The notes under the pieces: model-generated
Database searches by the model: none
Seen by the model: the letters and a program-made list of their open reading frames with translations, nothing else
What the model was told of the DNA's origin: nothing
Assembly: GCA_028023455.1 (NCBI GenBank)
Contig: JAQFVV010000511.1
Span: forward strand, 1-64,000
From: Epiperipatus broadwayi
Taxonomy: Eukaryota; Onychophora; Udeonychophora; Euonychophora; Peripatidae
Direction: 5' to 3'
Length of the DNA stretch: 64,000 nt
Shown: positions 1 through 11,900 of the stretch, one piece after another
Layout of the letters: each line of letters starts with the position of its first letter
Position numbering within the stretch: position 1 is the first letter of the stretch
Program-made: the position numbers and the translations under genes

Positions 1-70
1 TTACGCTAATGTCGTGTTTGTTTAAGAAGCCCGTAATCTCGGGGTAAAATATAAAGGGGAAGACCGTTAC

Positions 71-93
71 AATATATATATATATATATATAT
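71..93. repeat. (AT)n microsatellite
   Basis: About 11 uninterrupted AT dinucleotides. Confidence 0.9.
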
Positions 94-2358
94 GCCTGGT
101 TTTATTAATCATTGTCAGTCATTTGTAAATCAGATGTATCAATTTCAACTTCAAAGAAAAATACAGAAATGTAACGAATAGAAATTGTAAAAATATATGC
201 TACAGTGAAGGAAAGATGTCAAGAAGTAAAAAAATGAAAATAGGATTGCACAAATATATGAATCCATTATGTTAATTAGTGCAGAGACAATTAGTAGTGG
301 CAAAGGAAGCCTATGATTCCTAGTGCCTGCATCAGGATTAACCAACATCTTACAGTTCATGGGCTAATTTTTTCATGCATGAGTTCAAACATTACACAAT
401 TCTTGTCCTACATTAATAGAGATAAATAATCTTTAGTGTGTTTTTTATAATATAATGATGTACTATAAAAAGGTTTTAGAGTTTAAATATTATTATTTAG
501 TTTTATGAGATTTTGGAATCTGATTTGTTTTCACAAACATTTTATGCTTGAAATTAAATTTATTAATGAAAACAGTACACTATATTTATGCACTTTTATT
601 TTTAAAAATTATTCTGTTTTTTAGCCTATCTTTATCCTAAACTTAATTTTTGCTCATTTTTCAATTTCCAATCTAGTTGAAACTTTGAATATTTATGTAT
701 TCCTGGTGTCCATACTTCATTTTAAGTTTTCAAACAATTTTAGCAAAAATAATTAATTTTTAATTTTATAAGTAACATTTGTGATAACGGAGTAGAGTTT
801 AACAGCATTCCTTGTATTTTAAAACTGAATGGTTTATGAAAACTAGATTTTTTAATTTATTTTTTATTAAATGCTTTTATTTAATTTATTCTGTTTTTTT
901 CTTTTTGTTTAGATAAAATCTAATTTAAATAAATTCACATCATTTTAATAATTTCAGTGTTAAAACACATAAAACTAAAAAAATTAGAAAATGAAAAAAA
1001 TATGTATATATATTTTTAAAAAATGCTTTTATTCATATAAATGTACTAAAAAGTAAAAAATAAATTTTCTTAAGCTTTTGCAAATGAAAGTGTGAGCACT
1101 CATGTTAGAAATATACTTAGTTATATTTTACATAAATAGAAATTAGATGTATTTTTTCATATACATAATAGCAAAATATAATAAAGTTTAAAATGTTAAA
1201 TTGCAATTCTTGTTTGATGAAAAGCATCTAAAAATTGATAGAAAGTGGAGTTAAAGATAACACAATATTAAATATGTCCTTATAGAATGAAACTTTTGTT
1301 ATAATGTTTTTTTCGACTACTAACTAAAATCTACTTTGATTTATAGTGTTGCTTTATCAAAATCAACCCTTATTTTTTATTTTTACCACCAAGGGTCTAA
1401 TTCATCAAATTTAGTCTCACACCATCATGTTTGGCACACACACACCATAAATTAGCCTATCCTGCTTTAAAGTTAAAGTCACTGCTCAAGATAAGAAGTC
1501 AGAATGAAATATCACAGTAGTTAAGAGAAATTATGAAAAAAAAAAACTTTATAAATATTTGCTCATTTTAAAAGATAATCACCAGTTGATGTATTGTTTT
1601 ATTGTCTAAAAAGCATTGAGGTATTGTGTGTTTCTAAGAACTTTCAATTTTTGTATGGGCTTCTATTTTAACTTAGTCAGTTTTTATTTTTAGAGTTAAG
1701 TTTTTTATTTATTTGTAGTATGTCATCTATTTACATGTATGTTACTTCTACCTATTTTATTTTTATCTTTCTATTTCTTATATTTTTGCTCAACTGCACA
1801 AATCTTTTTTAAAAATGAATATTTTAATTCTAAAAAACACTCACTTTAGAAAAGTTTATAAATTTTTTATACGTTAAACGAGAAAATGAATTTGAAATGA
1901 AATATGGAAATGATCTTTGTTTTTTTTTTAATGCTTTGTTTAGTTTTGCAGTTTAATTGAATTTTCCAAGTTGTTTGTTTATGATTGATGATGTATTCAT
2001 CTACAGTAGACCCAAATTTGACTTTTAAATTTCTACAAGTTACTTTTATTAATTGGAACGAGTTGAAGAATTACGATTTGAAAAATTGCACCAAAGTGGG
2101 AAAAAATTAAAAATTAAATAATTCCCTCTCTCCCCATTTTTTAAATTACAAGGTCACATTTGATTTTAATTAAAAAAAAAAACTATCTCAATTATTTTTA
2201 TTATATTAATAATATCTTACATAATATCTTTTTTTTCCCCATTAAAAATCCATTTCGCTGTTAATATTGAAATAAGATTTGGTTGTTTTATTGTAATTGA
2301 AACTTTACTATAAGAAAATGTATTAAATTTAATTCTTAACACACGCACACAGTGATGA

Positions 2359-2384
2359 ACACACACACACACATATATATATAG
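2359..2384. repeat. compound (AC)n(AT)n microsatellite
   Basis: An AC run passes directly into an AT run, a compound form also seen at 59.97 kb. Confidence 0.85.
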
Positions 2385-3349
2385 GTATATGTTTTAATAA
2401 AATTGTTTTACAGTGATTTTTGAACATTAATTAAGTCAAAGATATTTAAACTTTTTCACTTCCACACTCTTCAAAATTAAATTCTCACCCACTCTTACAT
2501 ACCCAAACAAAAACAAAAAAAGTTGAAATAATAGAAGAATCAAGGTTGCCTTAAATATATATATATAAACAGTGTGTCCTAGTGGAAAGGTGATTAGTGA
2601 CATCTTTTCTCTAAGTTGTTTGCAGTGCCATCTCTGAACAAATCATGCATTACATCAGTTGTAGTTTGCCATTCTTCACAAATATTTTAAGACATTAGTG
2701 TATCTGTATCATAAGTTATGACATGAAATATTATAGTATGTTTCATCTCTTAACCTACGATGTAACAATACACTAACATTAATTTTTTTTTAAAATTGAT
2801 CAAATCCACTGCTGAAATGTTTGAAATGATTCAGATTGTGTAAGGCCATGAAGCCATTAGTCACAATAATGTTTTCAAATGTTTTGCAAGATTTTTTTAA
2901 TGATAGAGAGAAAATGGAAGACAATCTATGAAGGTATAAAACACACCTTCACCATCGTGTCCCATTTTATGTGTAAATTATGACCCACACATGTTAGAAT
3001 TTTAAACTTTGTGTGGCAAATGGTTACCTTATATAACTATATAACACAAGTATTGATTTGGAAATGCCACTGCAAACAGTATGAAGTGAAAACCAATCTT
3101 CTTTTTTCAATCTGTATATAATATAATTTTCCCAAGCCAAATAAATCCTTTTCAGTATCTAGTAAAAAATATATATCATCTGCCCATGAAAATCGTTATT
3201 AGCTTGCATATATCTATATAACAGAAACACAAGCAATAGTTTATTTATGTTATAAAAGTTATTGGAAGCTACAGTTACTTTGCCTTCAATTACATATAAT
3301 CTGAGTTACAATTATTATTTATACACATGCACTACACAATGTAACACCT

Positions 3350-3440
3350 GTGTGGTTTAATGCAGTAGCAGAATGATAGCCACTGGACCTCAAAATTGAT
3401 GGAAAGTATCCAGCTCTATAATTTCTGCTCAAACTTCTTA
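3350..3440 (+). repeat. partial tRNA-derived SINE, family A
   Basis: Starts with a box-A-like segment (TGTGGTTTAATGCAGTAG) and continues with the 'AGAATGATAGCCACTGGA' type of sequence seen in other family A copies (36.25, 47.9, 50.4, 53.1, 53.2 and 54.1 kb). A pol III box B is not well kept. Called from its similarity to the other copies in the window. Confidence 0.5.
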
Positions 3441-3937
3441 CAAACATCTAGCAATGAATCATTTATTTGTTTATTTATTATTGATAAAATTAATGAAGGC
3501 TTCTGGCCAATTTGATATTAAGTTCGATTTTTTTAGTTGTCTTTATTTATATGTTTCTAGAATGTGTGACGGAGTGGAAGTTTTAAAAATATCTAAAAAA
3601 GATATCCACGGAAAAAGAAAGAGTTGGACTAGGAATGATACGATAATTTTTAGCCTAGTAATTATTACTATAATTATTTGCAGTGGTCGGTTTCAAAGTT
3701 GTGAATGCAGAAAGCTTGACACTTATAAATCTGCTATTATTGTTTTAGAATTTTAGATTGCTGCTCTAATAACTTATACTTGTGTGATTTAAATATTATT
3801 ATATATACATTAAGCAAATTAATACAGTATATCTCTTTTTATGATGCTATGTTATATAGCAGTGATTGTTAATAATTAAAATAGATAAATATTTTTAACA
3901 AAATGAAATAATTATTATTTTTTCTTATAAAAATATT

Positions 3938-4735
3938 TTTATGAGGCTTTTACAAAAAATATTTTACCGATTAAAATGGGAAGCTAAGGGACTAAAAATG
4001 CACGGATCTTATTTAAGTAATCTAAATTATATGCATAATGACTTCAGAGCTTCAGGAAACGTTGCCAGAGTTTCCAGATGACGTAATAAAGTAGATTTAA
4101 AGACTAAAGAAATCTTCAACACACTTTCACAGAAGTTGAAAATTAAGATTAATAATTTTGAATTAGAAGACGGTAATAACTACAAATATCTTGGTTGTAT
4201 TAATAATACAGATGGAAATGTAACGGACATATAAATCATAAAATTAAATTTGAACAAAGTGTTTTTAATAGAAATATTTTAATGTTGTTAAAATAAAATC
4301 TGCTTATGCCATAAAAGTTTTGTTATGACCAGTTTTTGAATATGGATCTCAAACTTTAGAGACTTAGGGTAAGAGCAGTAGACTTTCAGCCATGCAGTAA
4401 ATTATGGAAAGAAGTATATTAGGAGAAACAAGAAAAGTTGGAAAGCAAAATACATGGGTAAGAGAACAAACAGGTATTACTGATTATCAGTAAAAGAATA
4501 AAGGACTGAAATAGAGCTTGGCTGTTATATTTCTAGAAGGGATAACAGATGGACTGTTAAAGTTTTAAACTAAATTTCAATATATTACAAAAGACCTAGA
4601 AAGAGAACATGTATATGGTATGTGGATGAAATTAGGAAAATTCTAGAATGTTGTGGAAAAGAAATGTCATTGTTTGAAGAAAATAGATGAAACTTTGAGA
4701 GACTTTCACTCTATGGAGGGTTCATGATATATATA
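3938..4735 (+). pseudogene. decayed RTE-type LINE, reverse-transcriptase C-terminal half
   Basis: Conceptual translation in changing frames follows the same protein as the copy at 35.2-36.2 kb: a segment ending in LKWEAKG, then GSYLSNLNY (equivalent to the GDYLSHLDF segment that leads into the catalytic FADD), then a KIKINN...NYKYLG segment, then the basic C-terminal tail 'RKRTCIWYVDEIRKIL'-like. The catalytic Asp pair is lost (about 4030) and several stops and frameshifts are present. It ends near an 'ACTTTCACTCTATGGA' sequence matching the 3' ends of the other copies. In an active element this enzyme copies its own RNA into nicked chromosomal DNA. This copy cannot. The 5' part is missing, as is usual for LINE insertions. 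Confidence 0.75.
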
Positions 4736-4739
4736 CATT

Positions 4740-6390
4740 TATAAGGGTAGCAAACTAATTTTTTTATATAGTCAAGGATCTTTTGCAAATTATCATAAGT
4801 TGTTATTAGCTGTGAATTAATTTGCAATTTTGATAATGATATTAATGAATGCATAGATCAATTAATTAGAAAATTGGAGAGATTAAATTTATTTTTGTTT
4901 AACATAATAGAGCTAAGATAACCAAACTGGTGATGATCAAAAATTGAGACATAATGACCAATCATTTTTATGGCATTTTGCCTTTTTTTATAAAACTTCA
5001 TTCCTGTGTGTATTTATCATTGTAAATACACTTTTTCTTTGGCATGTTGTCTATTATTTAGGGTTATTAATATTCCTATTAATGTTATCACTATAGAAAA
5101 TTAATATCAACAAAGAACTAGTAAAGCTAAACTGTCAGTCAAAATAGCTGCAGGCATAGTTCAAATTTTAGCCTACAAAAATCCAACTGCACATGTTCCA
5201 AGGCATGGGTGAATGTGAGAATGCATCTAGCTTGAGAACCTTGCCATATAACATAATAGCAATTTTTGTTTTGGTATTGGAATTTGTCTGAAGTTTTTAT
5301 ATTATTACTGTAGAGACAGAAATGGACAGGAGAGCCAAGAAACTAACATTTTTGCAATTAATTATTTACGTAAGACAAATAATAATTTTGAGTATTTGAA
5401 AATTGGGACATACAATGGTTCCAAAAATACATTTCATGGACACTGGGACATCTAATTAAAAATAAGGACAAATCCCAAAAAATTGGGATGTCTGGTCACT
5501 CTAATAAAACATAACTATATTGTGAATTTATGTTTTAAAAAGAGATTAATTATACAGTGCATGTTTGGGATAAGTTTATGAGACTATTTTAAAAGCAATT
5601 TTGCAAGTTATTAATACAATCTACTGCAAAGAATAGAAAAAAATTATAAGGGTGAAAATCTTCTATGTCTGATAGAAAATGAAACATGCTTTAGTATTAG
5701 GGAAGAATTATTTACTCTAAACATAATATAAATAGAAATACGTGTTTTGAAAGAATGATTATTATAGCTGTTATTCTCTAGGCCTTTAATATTTGATTTT
5801 TAACAAATTCTAGCAAGGCCTTTAAGAAGCTTACTTAACCTACAATAAATACAGAAATATTCAGATTAGCAGCAGTATCTCATACTGCTTCCATGAAAAG
5901 TATTTATTTTATATAAATATCTCTCAAATTTGACTTTTCTTATTAAAAGCATTATTGTGATGCATATTAAAATGCTTGTATAAAAAATATATAAAATCAC
6001 AAAAATGAAAAAATAAAATTATTTTTGTATATCAGGATTTTGTTAATTGCTTACTTCTGATCTATTAATAAAATAAAATTGCATTTTATTATTGCTGCCA
6101 TTAATTACAATAAGTTTTATATCTGTCTTACAAAGTATAAAAATTAGTGATCATTTGCAAAATATGGGGAGGGGGGATACAGCTGTTTAAACTACAAGAG
6201 ATATAAGATACCACTCTAACTGAAAAGAACAAAATTTATACTATATGAACTAAATTCAAACTAATTTGATTTTTGCAAAAGAAATACATACTTTAATTTA
6301 ATTATCTGCACTTGGGGAGAGAAGTGTTTTTTTTTTTTGGGGGGGGGGGGGATTTTGTGCACAGATTTGATTGCTCCAAATTTCATGATA
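4740..6390. other. spacer, no gene recognised
   Basis: AT-rich DNA without a usable reading frame. Around 5370-5510 there is a complex stretch with repeated 'TTGGGACA' and 'AATTGGGATGTCTGG' words that looks like an old interspersed repeat, but I could not find its ends. Confidence 0.5.
6327..6351. repeat. homopolymer T(12)G(13) junction
   Basis: A run of about 12 T is followed directly by about 13 G on the plus strand. A strand-biased junction like this is unusual and error-prone in sequencing, so the exact length may be unreliable. Confidence 0.85.
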
Positions 6391-6394
6391 TACC

Positions 6395-6660
6395 ATACTT
6401 TCATTCAGCTTCGATGATTTCAGACCTGTTTTCTTTCTTTCTTGTTTTTTTATACTTGCATTCAGTTTTGATAATTTCAGATCTTTTCTCTTCCTTTCTT
6501 AATTTTTCTATCAATTGTCACTGTCTTCTTTCAGCTACTGGATTCTTTTTACATAATCTACAATATCTTATTTTACATGGCCTTATCAATGAGAACTTGT
6601 CTGGTTTTAATTCATTTAACTGTTATTTGATTTCTTCTTTTTTATTTTTTTTTTTGTTTT
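6395..6660 (-). pseudogene. decayed coding remnant with Cys pairs and 19-residue repeats
   Basis: Read on the minus strand, one frame carries a protein-like segment: KPDKFSLIRPCKIRYCRLC, then KKNPVAERRQ, a TGA stop, then QLIEKLRKEEKRSEII and a basic repeat. The Cys spacing (C-x4-C-x2-C) and the Lys/Glu-rich tail look like a real but dead protein. The DNA has a 57-bp tandem duplication here (equivalent points at 6404 and 6461), giving two 19-residue units that share RSEII. At least three in-frame stops are seen. I do not recognise the family. A transposon protein is likely from the surroundings. The plus-strand open frame across the same bases is a T-rich shadow. Confidence 0.4.
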
Positions 6661-6661
6661 A

Positions 6662-8575
6662 TCATCTTACATCAATCTTAAAATTCTTATTTTGATAACT
6701 TGTACTTAGATTTATATGAAAGAATTGTTTTTATCATTGTTTTATATAGATTACATTTTAATTTAATTCAGAAATTTAGTTAGTAATCACACACACACAC
6801 ACAATTTCTATTGTTTCTATTACATTTTGTCTATTTTACTTTCATTTTACTCTTTACACAGACCAACTTTACACTTTCATTAAATTAAAGAATCCAAATA
6901 TTTAATCATTTGAGTTAGAATAACATTTCACTTTCCAGACATAGAATTTGCCTGTAATTCAGTAGCAGAATATGAAGTGTTTTCTCAAGTTCAAAACCCA
7001 TAGTGTGTAGTAAAATATATGGCTGATTTAATAATTGGATGGAAGACCATTAGTGTTGATGAGAGAATAGCAAACCAAAAATAACTTTCTCGATAATTTC
7101 TGATTCATTTTCTTTTAATGATTTTTAATGCATATATCTTCCAATTGATGTTGCAAGTTGTTTGAATCTTATTACAAAAGTGTCTACCTTAGATATTCTT
7201 TCTTAACAGTATTTTGGAAACATATTTATATTAACTGTTTAAACATAAAAGTCAATGATGATTTCATAATCTTTTTTTCTATAGATATTTATCACAGTAC
7301 TGTTGCCTTGTAAGGTTTAGATCAGTCATTATATGGTGGAATGTGGTGCACAGGGCTTATGAATTGCCCCTCAGCTTGGTCGCTGTGAATTTCAAATGAA
7401 TTGCTGTGAAATAAACTATTTGAATATTTATTTATTTACTGTGATTTAATTATATTACAGACATATTTAGTTAATGATATATAACTCTGTTTAATCACCA
7501 TCTTATAAGATTTAAGTTATATTTAGATCATGAGAAGAATTTATCATTCTAAATTTTTAAAAAGAGCAACAGTGAAAAATATTTCCCATAACTCTATAAA
7601 AATGCTAGACTGGTGAAGTTTTGATGTTATTTTTCCTTTGTTTAATGTTTTGATTAAGAATATGTATACAAATCTCATAACATTTATGTCCACAACTAGA
7701 AATTTGAATTTATGGAAGGTTAATCAAATTTGATTTTTTTACAATTACTAAGCAGGTTCAGGGATGTTCTTTTAGACAGATAACCCATAGCAAAAGAAAC
7801 TACCTTTTCAGGAATGATTTGGTGAATAGATATCAAGCTAAGTGCTTAGGTTAATGATAGGCTTTCCAAATGCTAGATATTGAAATGAACTATAGATGTA
7901 AAGTTTAACTGTGAATAACAAATAAAAAATGCTGGCTCAAGCATATCTTCAGATGGCTTATAGGCTAGAATATTGGTTTTTTAAAGGCTAGATACTGTTT
8001 TTGGTACAAACAGTCTTTCCTGTTTGTTTTCCTTCTTCATTCACATAACTTAGTATAGGACATCATCAACAAGAATCTCTCAATGTCATTATTCATCGTT
8101 CTCTGCTGAATGAAATAACTGCATTTCATGTGTGTACAATCACATTTCCATATTCAACTCCAGGCACAACATTTCTGATTACAATTGCTTTTTTTTTTAT
8201 CTCAACCCCTCAAGAATTAAGAAGTGATAGTGACAAGCATAATAGGATGACAGTCCTTAGTATGAACTTTGGTGAAAGCAGTATATTCACTAATAAGTCA
8301 GTTTGGAACTGGATTTCAAACAGTAGTTTTAGATGATAAAAATGGTACATTAATGGACTTCTTTGCCTACCACAGAAAATAGAATAGGATTAGAAAATGT
8401 AGTCTAATAATGACCTGCCTCATAAAGGCTGGCTAGATTGTCATATCTGTTGAATTCCTCATTGGAGCAATAGAAATAATAATATCAATAGTGGTAAATC
8501 AAGAGAAAGTAGTCATACTAAATATGATTATTATAAATCTAACTTTTTTTCCTGAATATACATATATAAATTATG
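6662..8575. other. spacer with possible degraded SINE
   Basis: Mostly AT-rich. An (AC)n run lies at about 6789-6803. At about 7310-7440 a stretch with 'TGAATTGCTGTGAAATAAAC' resembles the 3' part of SINE family A, but weakly. No other support for a gene. Confidence 0.45.
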
Positions 8576-8855
8576 TGTACTTTCTTAGATACAAACCCCT
8601 CAATACTAGAACTGGAGACTGCATTGATGGATAAAAAGCTGTCAATATGTAGATCACTATAGTTACTCTTAATGAAACTCATTTCTGAAAGGAAAGAAGT
8701 TTAATTGAACAAGTGAATGGGTACAAGTTTTTTGGAAAGGCAGAGTCAATGAAAGAAGATAGCATAGTGCAGGATTTGGTATAAAGTCTAATTTGGTATC
8801 TTCCTGGAATTCCACATTGTATTAATGGAAGGTTATATCAAAACTCACTTGCAAA

Positions 8856-9158
8856 ATGGGTGTTGTGCTCATTTTATTTCAGGAATATATATATATATAT
8901 ATATATATATTCCTGAAATTCAGGAATATATATATATTATTGGAAAGCATTATTAGTGAAATATCATTCAAAGATCACCTGTTTCTTTTTGAAGATTTTA
9001 ATGCATATATTGGTACAATTAATAAACTTTGGCCAAACCGTATTGGAAATAATTGTATTTATGTGGTAAATTCAAATAGTTTAATACTGAATTTTTGCAC
9101 AACATATGGATTTACTATCACAAATACTTTGTTTAAGCAGAAAATCTGCTACAAATGA
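8856..9158 (+). pseudogene. LINE endonuclease fragment (open 100 codons)
   Basis: This is the longest open piece of the LINE's apurinic-type endonuclease. The FEDFNAYIG segment matches the family's GDFNA motif, in which the Asp and Asn are catalytic or metal-binding, and FCTTYGFTITNTLF matches the conserved region downstream. The first 30 or so codons are in-frame translation of an (AT)n expansion and are not part of the original protein, so the ATG at 8856 is not the real start. Confidence 0.75.
8881..8940. repeat. (AT)n microsatellite with flanking palindrome
   Basis: A run of about 28 bases of AT is bounded by AGGAATAT on the left and ATATTCCTG on the right, followed by another CAGGAATATAT copy. 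The stretch can fold on itself and interrupts the LINE endonuclease. Confidence 0.8.
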
Positions 9159-10002
9159 ACATTGATGCATCTATATTTAAACCTGGACATTTAATAGATT
9201 ACATTACAGTTAAAAATAGAACACAAGAGAAATTAACATACTGCAAACACTTATAAATGAAAATTGTTGCACAGATACTAGATTATTACATTTCAAGATC
9301 AAAATGGTAGTTGAAAGACAGATATTATTTCTATAATATTCACAAGAAAAATGACATTTTCATGTTTTAGAAGAATCTAACTATACATACTAAATTTCAA
9401 AATCTTTTAATACTAAAATTGTTCATTTGGACCTTTCTGGATATATTACTGAAGCATGGAATTTTATTAAGAAATGGGTTATGGATACAAGTAAATCTAT
9501 TCTTGAATTCATTAAAAAAGAAGAATCATGACTAGTCTTCTGGCAATGATATCCTTATTAGTGATTTGATAAAGAGGAAATTTGTGGTATTTTCTGGTTA
9601 TCAGAATAATAAATTAGCTGTAGATTTTATAACAAATATAAATCCTTAAAGATAGAAATTCAATGACTGATAGGAAGACTTCAAAATAGTTGGTCAATTA
9701 AAATTAAAACTGCAAAAATGTATAGACCTTTGTTGGTCATGGACATTTTAAAATCATTTTTGATGCAGTGAAATCAATAATATGGATCAGGGAAGTAATA
9801 TCATAATCCTATTATCTCTAAAAGATGATATTAATATTCTGAACAGATGGAAGTAATATTTTGATCATTTTTGAGTAAAGATACAAGAACTAAGGTGACT
9901 ACTTTTAGTGATATCTATCTTAATGAAGATAAAACAGCTCTTTATAAACTTAAAATGGAAGAACTTTAGATTCTGCTGAAAAACCTGGAAATGATTTAAA
10001 AT

Positions 10003-10438
10003 GTGTTGGGGTCATATAATTATTTCGAAAATATATGGACCCACCAATTTAAGGATACTTTTATTATTCCAATTTTTACAAATAAAGGGAATAGACAACA
10101 CTGTAGTAATTCTCATGGAATATTATTATTTGTTATAGCAAAGGTACTTTTAAAGATTTTGTTAAATATATTGCTTTCAATAACAAATGAATGGTTACCA
10201 GAGAATCAATGTGGTTTTAGAGAATATGTTTTTTGTTGCCAGACCAATGCAAGGAAAATATCAAGAACAAAAGAACAACTTATACATTGCTTTTATTGAC
10301 CTGATCAAAGCATTTAGCTCAATTAATCAAACAGGTCTATGGCAATGTTTGAAATTAGTTGATTATTCACCAAAATTCATTCATATTATACAATTTCTAC
10401 AAAATGGAATAAGAGAAAATGTTTTACTATTGGTATAG
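10003..10438 (+). pseudogene. LINE reverse-transcriptase fingers/palm fragment in two frames
   Basis: Two overlapping open pieces (10003-10299 and 10187-10438) carry consecutive parts of the same reverse transcriptase: FKDTFIIPIFTNKGNRQ and NQCGFRE in the first, then KNNLYIAFIDLIKAFSSIN and KFIHIIQFLQNGI in the second. One frameshift near 10230-10260 separates them. The FIDLIKAF segment is the first catalytic Asp motif (family: DLTKAFD). The second Asp of that motif has become Ser (KAFS). Confidence 0.8.
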
Positions 10439-11370
10439 TCTGAAGTATTTGTAATGAACACTGGTGTTAAACAAGGGTTTGCCAATATTATTTTTAATTT
10501 TTATGACAGTAGTATTTGGAATTGTTTATAGGTAACTTAATGAAATAAGGATAAAAATGGGGTACAGATTTGGAGATGCAATTTTTTTAATTGACTCAAT
10601 TAAAAGTGACACAAAAGATTCTTTTTGGATTCTATATTTATATAGGCTGATGGTTGTGCTTTTTTTTTTTTTTAGTTTAAAAGATGGTTTACAGAGTAAA
10701 ATGTTTTGAATGCAACATATAAAGACTTTCATTTAATAATTAACATTGAAGAAACTCGATTTCTTTATCAACTAATGATGAAAGAAGAATACTCAAATAC
10801 TTTTACATCTGTAGTTAGCAATTTGAGAATGTAAACCAATTTATATACCTTTGTAGTTTTATTAGCATGAAAGTGGACTTAATATTAAGGTGCAACATAT
10901 ATGTTCCTTTAACAAGTTAAAAAATAGGATATTTTAATACCTGCTGCAACTAAATTATCTATACATAGAGCTGTCATTTTATCTCACTTATTGTATGGAA
11001 GTGAGACGTGGACATTCTGCTAATCAAATATAAAAGCATTAGCAAAGTTTTATTTAAGGATGCTCGGTAGAACTTTAAAAATATAATGGCAAGATCATGT
11101 TTTCAACTTTGTGGAAGTGATACTATATAGCTCACTAAGTAAAATCGCACTTTCATTGTGCTGGAGAACTACAGTTAGTTGGATATGTTTTTGAAGTATT
11201 TCAGAAAGAAAAGTTTTCTGTTAAAGAAATTAAAAGACCGCATTGCAAAATATAATTAGCATGTTTTATATGTGAATATATTTGTTTGTCCACAGATTGA
11301 TTTGTGTAGTCATCGCAAAACTCACTTTCAGATAAGGCCCTCTCTCTTAGAGTTGTAACGGCCTATTTAT

Positions 11371-11765
11371 TTACGATGGACTGCAGTGTTTTTCTATGTG
11401 TTTTTACAATGATTAGCTACGTACTACTGATCAGATGATCATAAAAATATTATTGTAAGTATGAGATTTCAGTATAAGCTATTTCTCAAAACTGTCTAGA
11501 TATTCTTCGACTGATCAATAATTCGTTGGTTAGTTATATATATACGTATGTGTTTTTATAAATTTATTTTTAAATAAAGGACATTTTTCTGTAACAATTC
11601 ATCCTTAAAAAAACAAAACATAAAAAAAACGTCGAATTGAAATTAATATGCTTTTTAAATTTATCTAATTGTTAAGTGCATTTTTAAAAACTGTGTGTGT
11701 GTGAAATAAATGACACACTTTTAAACTATTACTCTTGAAGCAATTTAGTTATCATTATTCAGGAA
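11371..11765. other. spacer or LINE 3' flank
   Basis: Probably the LINE 3' untranslated region at first (the end point cannot be placed), then AT-rich DNA with a short (TG)n at about 11692-11702. No gene signal. Confidence 0.4.
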
Positions 11766-11769
11766 TTTC

Positions 11770-11900
11770 ACTAGAGGGCTCTACCGTCTGGCAGCGCTTC
11801 GTGCATTGATGTAACAGTCCCTTTGCTGCTTTATTATTAAATGATTGAGCCTGCTCTTTATAGGTACACACACGCTTCTCAGCCACCATGGCATGGTAAG
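11770..11900 (+). promoter_or_regulatory. candidate promoter and first coding exon of an unknown host gene
   Basis: This 130-bp island is visibly less AT-rich than its surroundings and has several CpG. It ends with AGCCACCATGG (ATG at 11888), a perfect Kozak context, and seven bases after the start comes G/GTAAGTGG (donor GT at 11896-11897), a consensus 5' splice site. A TATA-like CTCTTTATAG lies at about 11855. If real, the exon encodes only Met-Ala plus two bases of a third codon, and the rest of the gene lies downstream across a long intron. Very short ATG exons of this kind are known for cytoskeletal and other housekeeping genes, but nothing here identifies the protein. I found no matching second exon. 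The Kozak plus donor combination could still be chance. Confidence 0.35.

Larger units (their letters stand above)
1..3345. other. AT-rich spacer, no gene recognised
   Basis: Both strands show only short frames broken by stops. The stretch holds an (AT)n run at 71-93, an (AC)n(AT)n run at about 2359-2384 and many A or T tracts. I see no protein similarity, no tRNA fold and no clear repeat family. An intron or intergenic DNA would look the same. Confidence 0.6.
8580..11370 (+). pseudogene. nearly full-length decayed LINE (endonuclease + reverse transcriptase)
   Basis: The plus strand, read through many frameshifts, follows the single large ORF of an APE-type non-LTR retrotransposon of the kind often mis-annotated as 'craniofacial development protein 2-like'. 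Order: N-terminal endonuclease (SLIEQVNGYKFFGK about 8700; LPGIPHCINGRL about 8800; FEDFNAYIG and ITNTLF 8985-9135), a linker (DWSSGNDILISDLIK about 9530; LNRWK about 9840), reverse transcriptase (FKDTFIIPIFTNKGNRQ about 10050; LPENQCGFRE about 10200; FIDLIKAFSSIN about 10295; ADGCAF about 10650 in place of the catalytic ADD motif), the YGSETWT segment about 10995, WQDHVFN about 11090, and a terminal Cys/His motif VCPQIDLCSHRKTH about 11295-11335. Length close to that expected of an intact element. An AT microsatellite has expanded inside the endonuclease. Dead: many stops and the changed catalytic motif. Confidence 0.85.

Noticed and set aside
3454-3756. 100-codon plus-strand open frame with one hydrophobic stretch
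   Set aside because: No domain recognised. A short part (about 3685-3735) resembles 56795-56850, so it lies in a dispersed repeat. Codon use follows the AT-rich background.
6312-6695. 127-codon plus-strand open frame
   Set aside because: It begins with a homopolymer-coded stretch and is T-rich. The minus strand gives the more protein-like reading, so this is a shadow.
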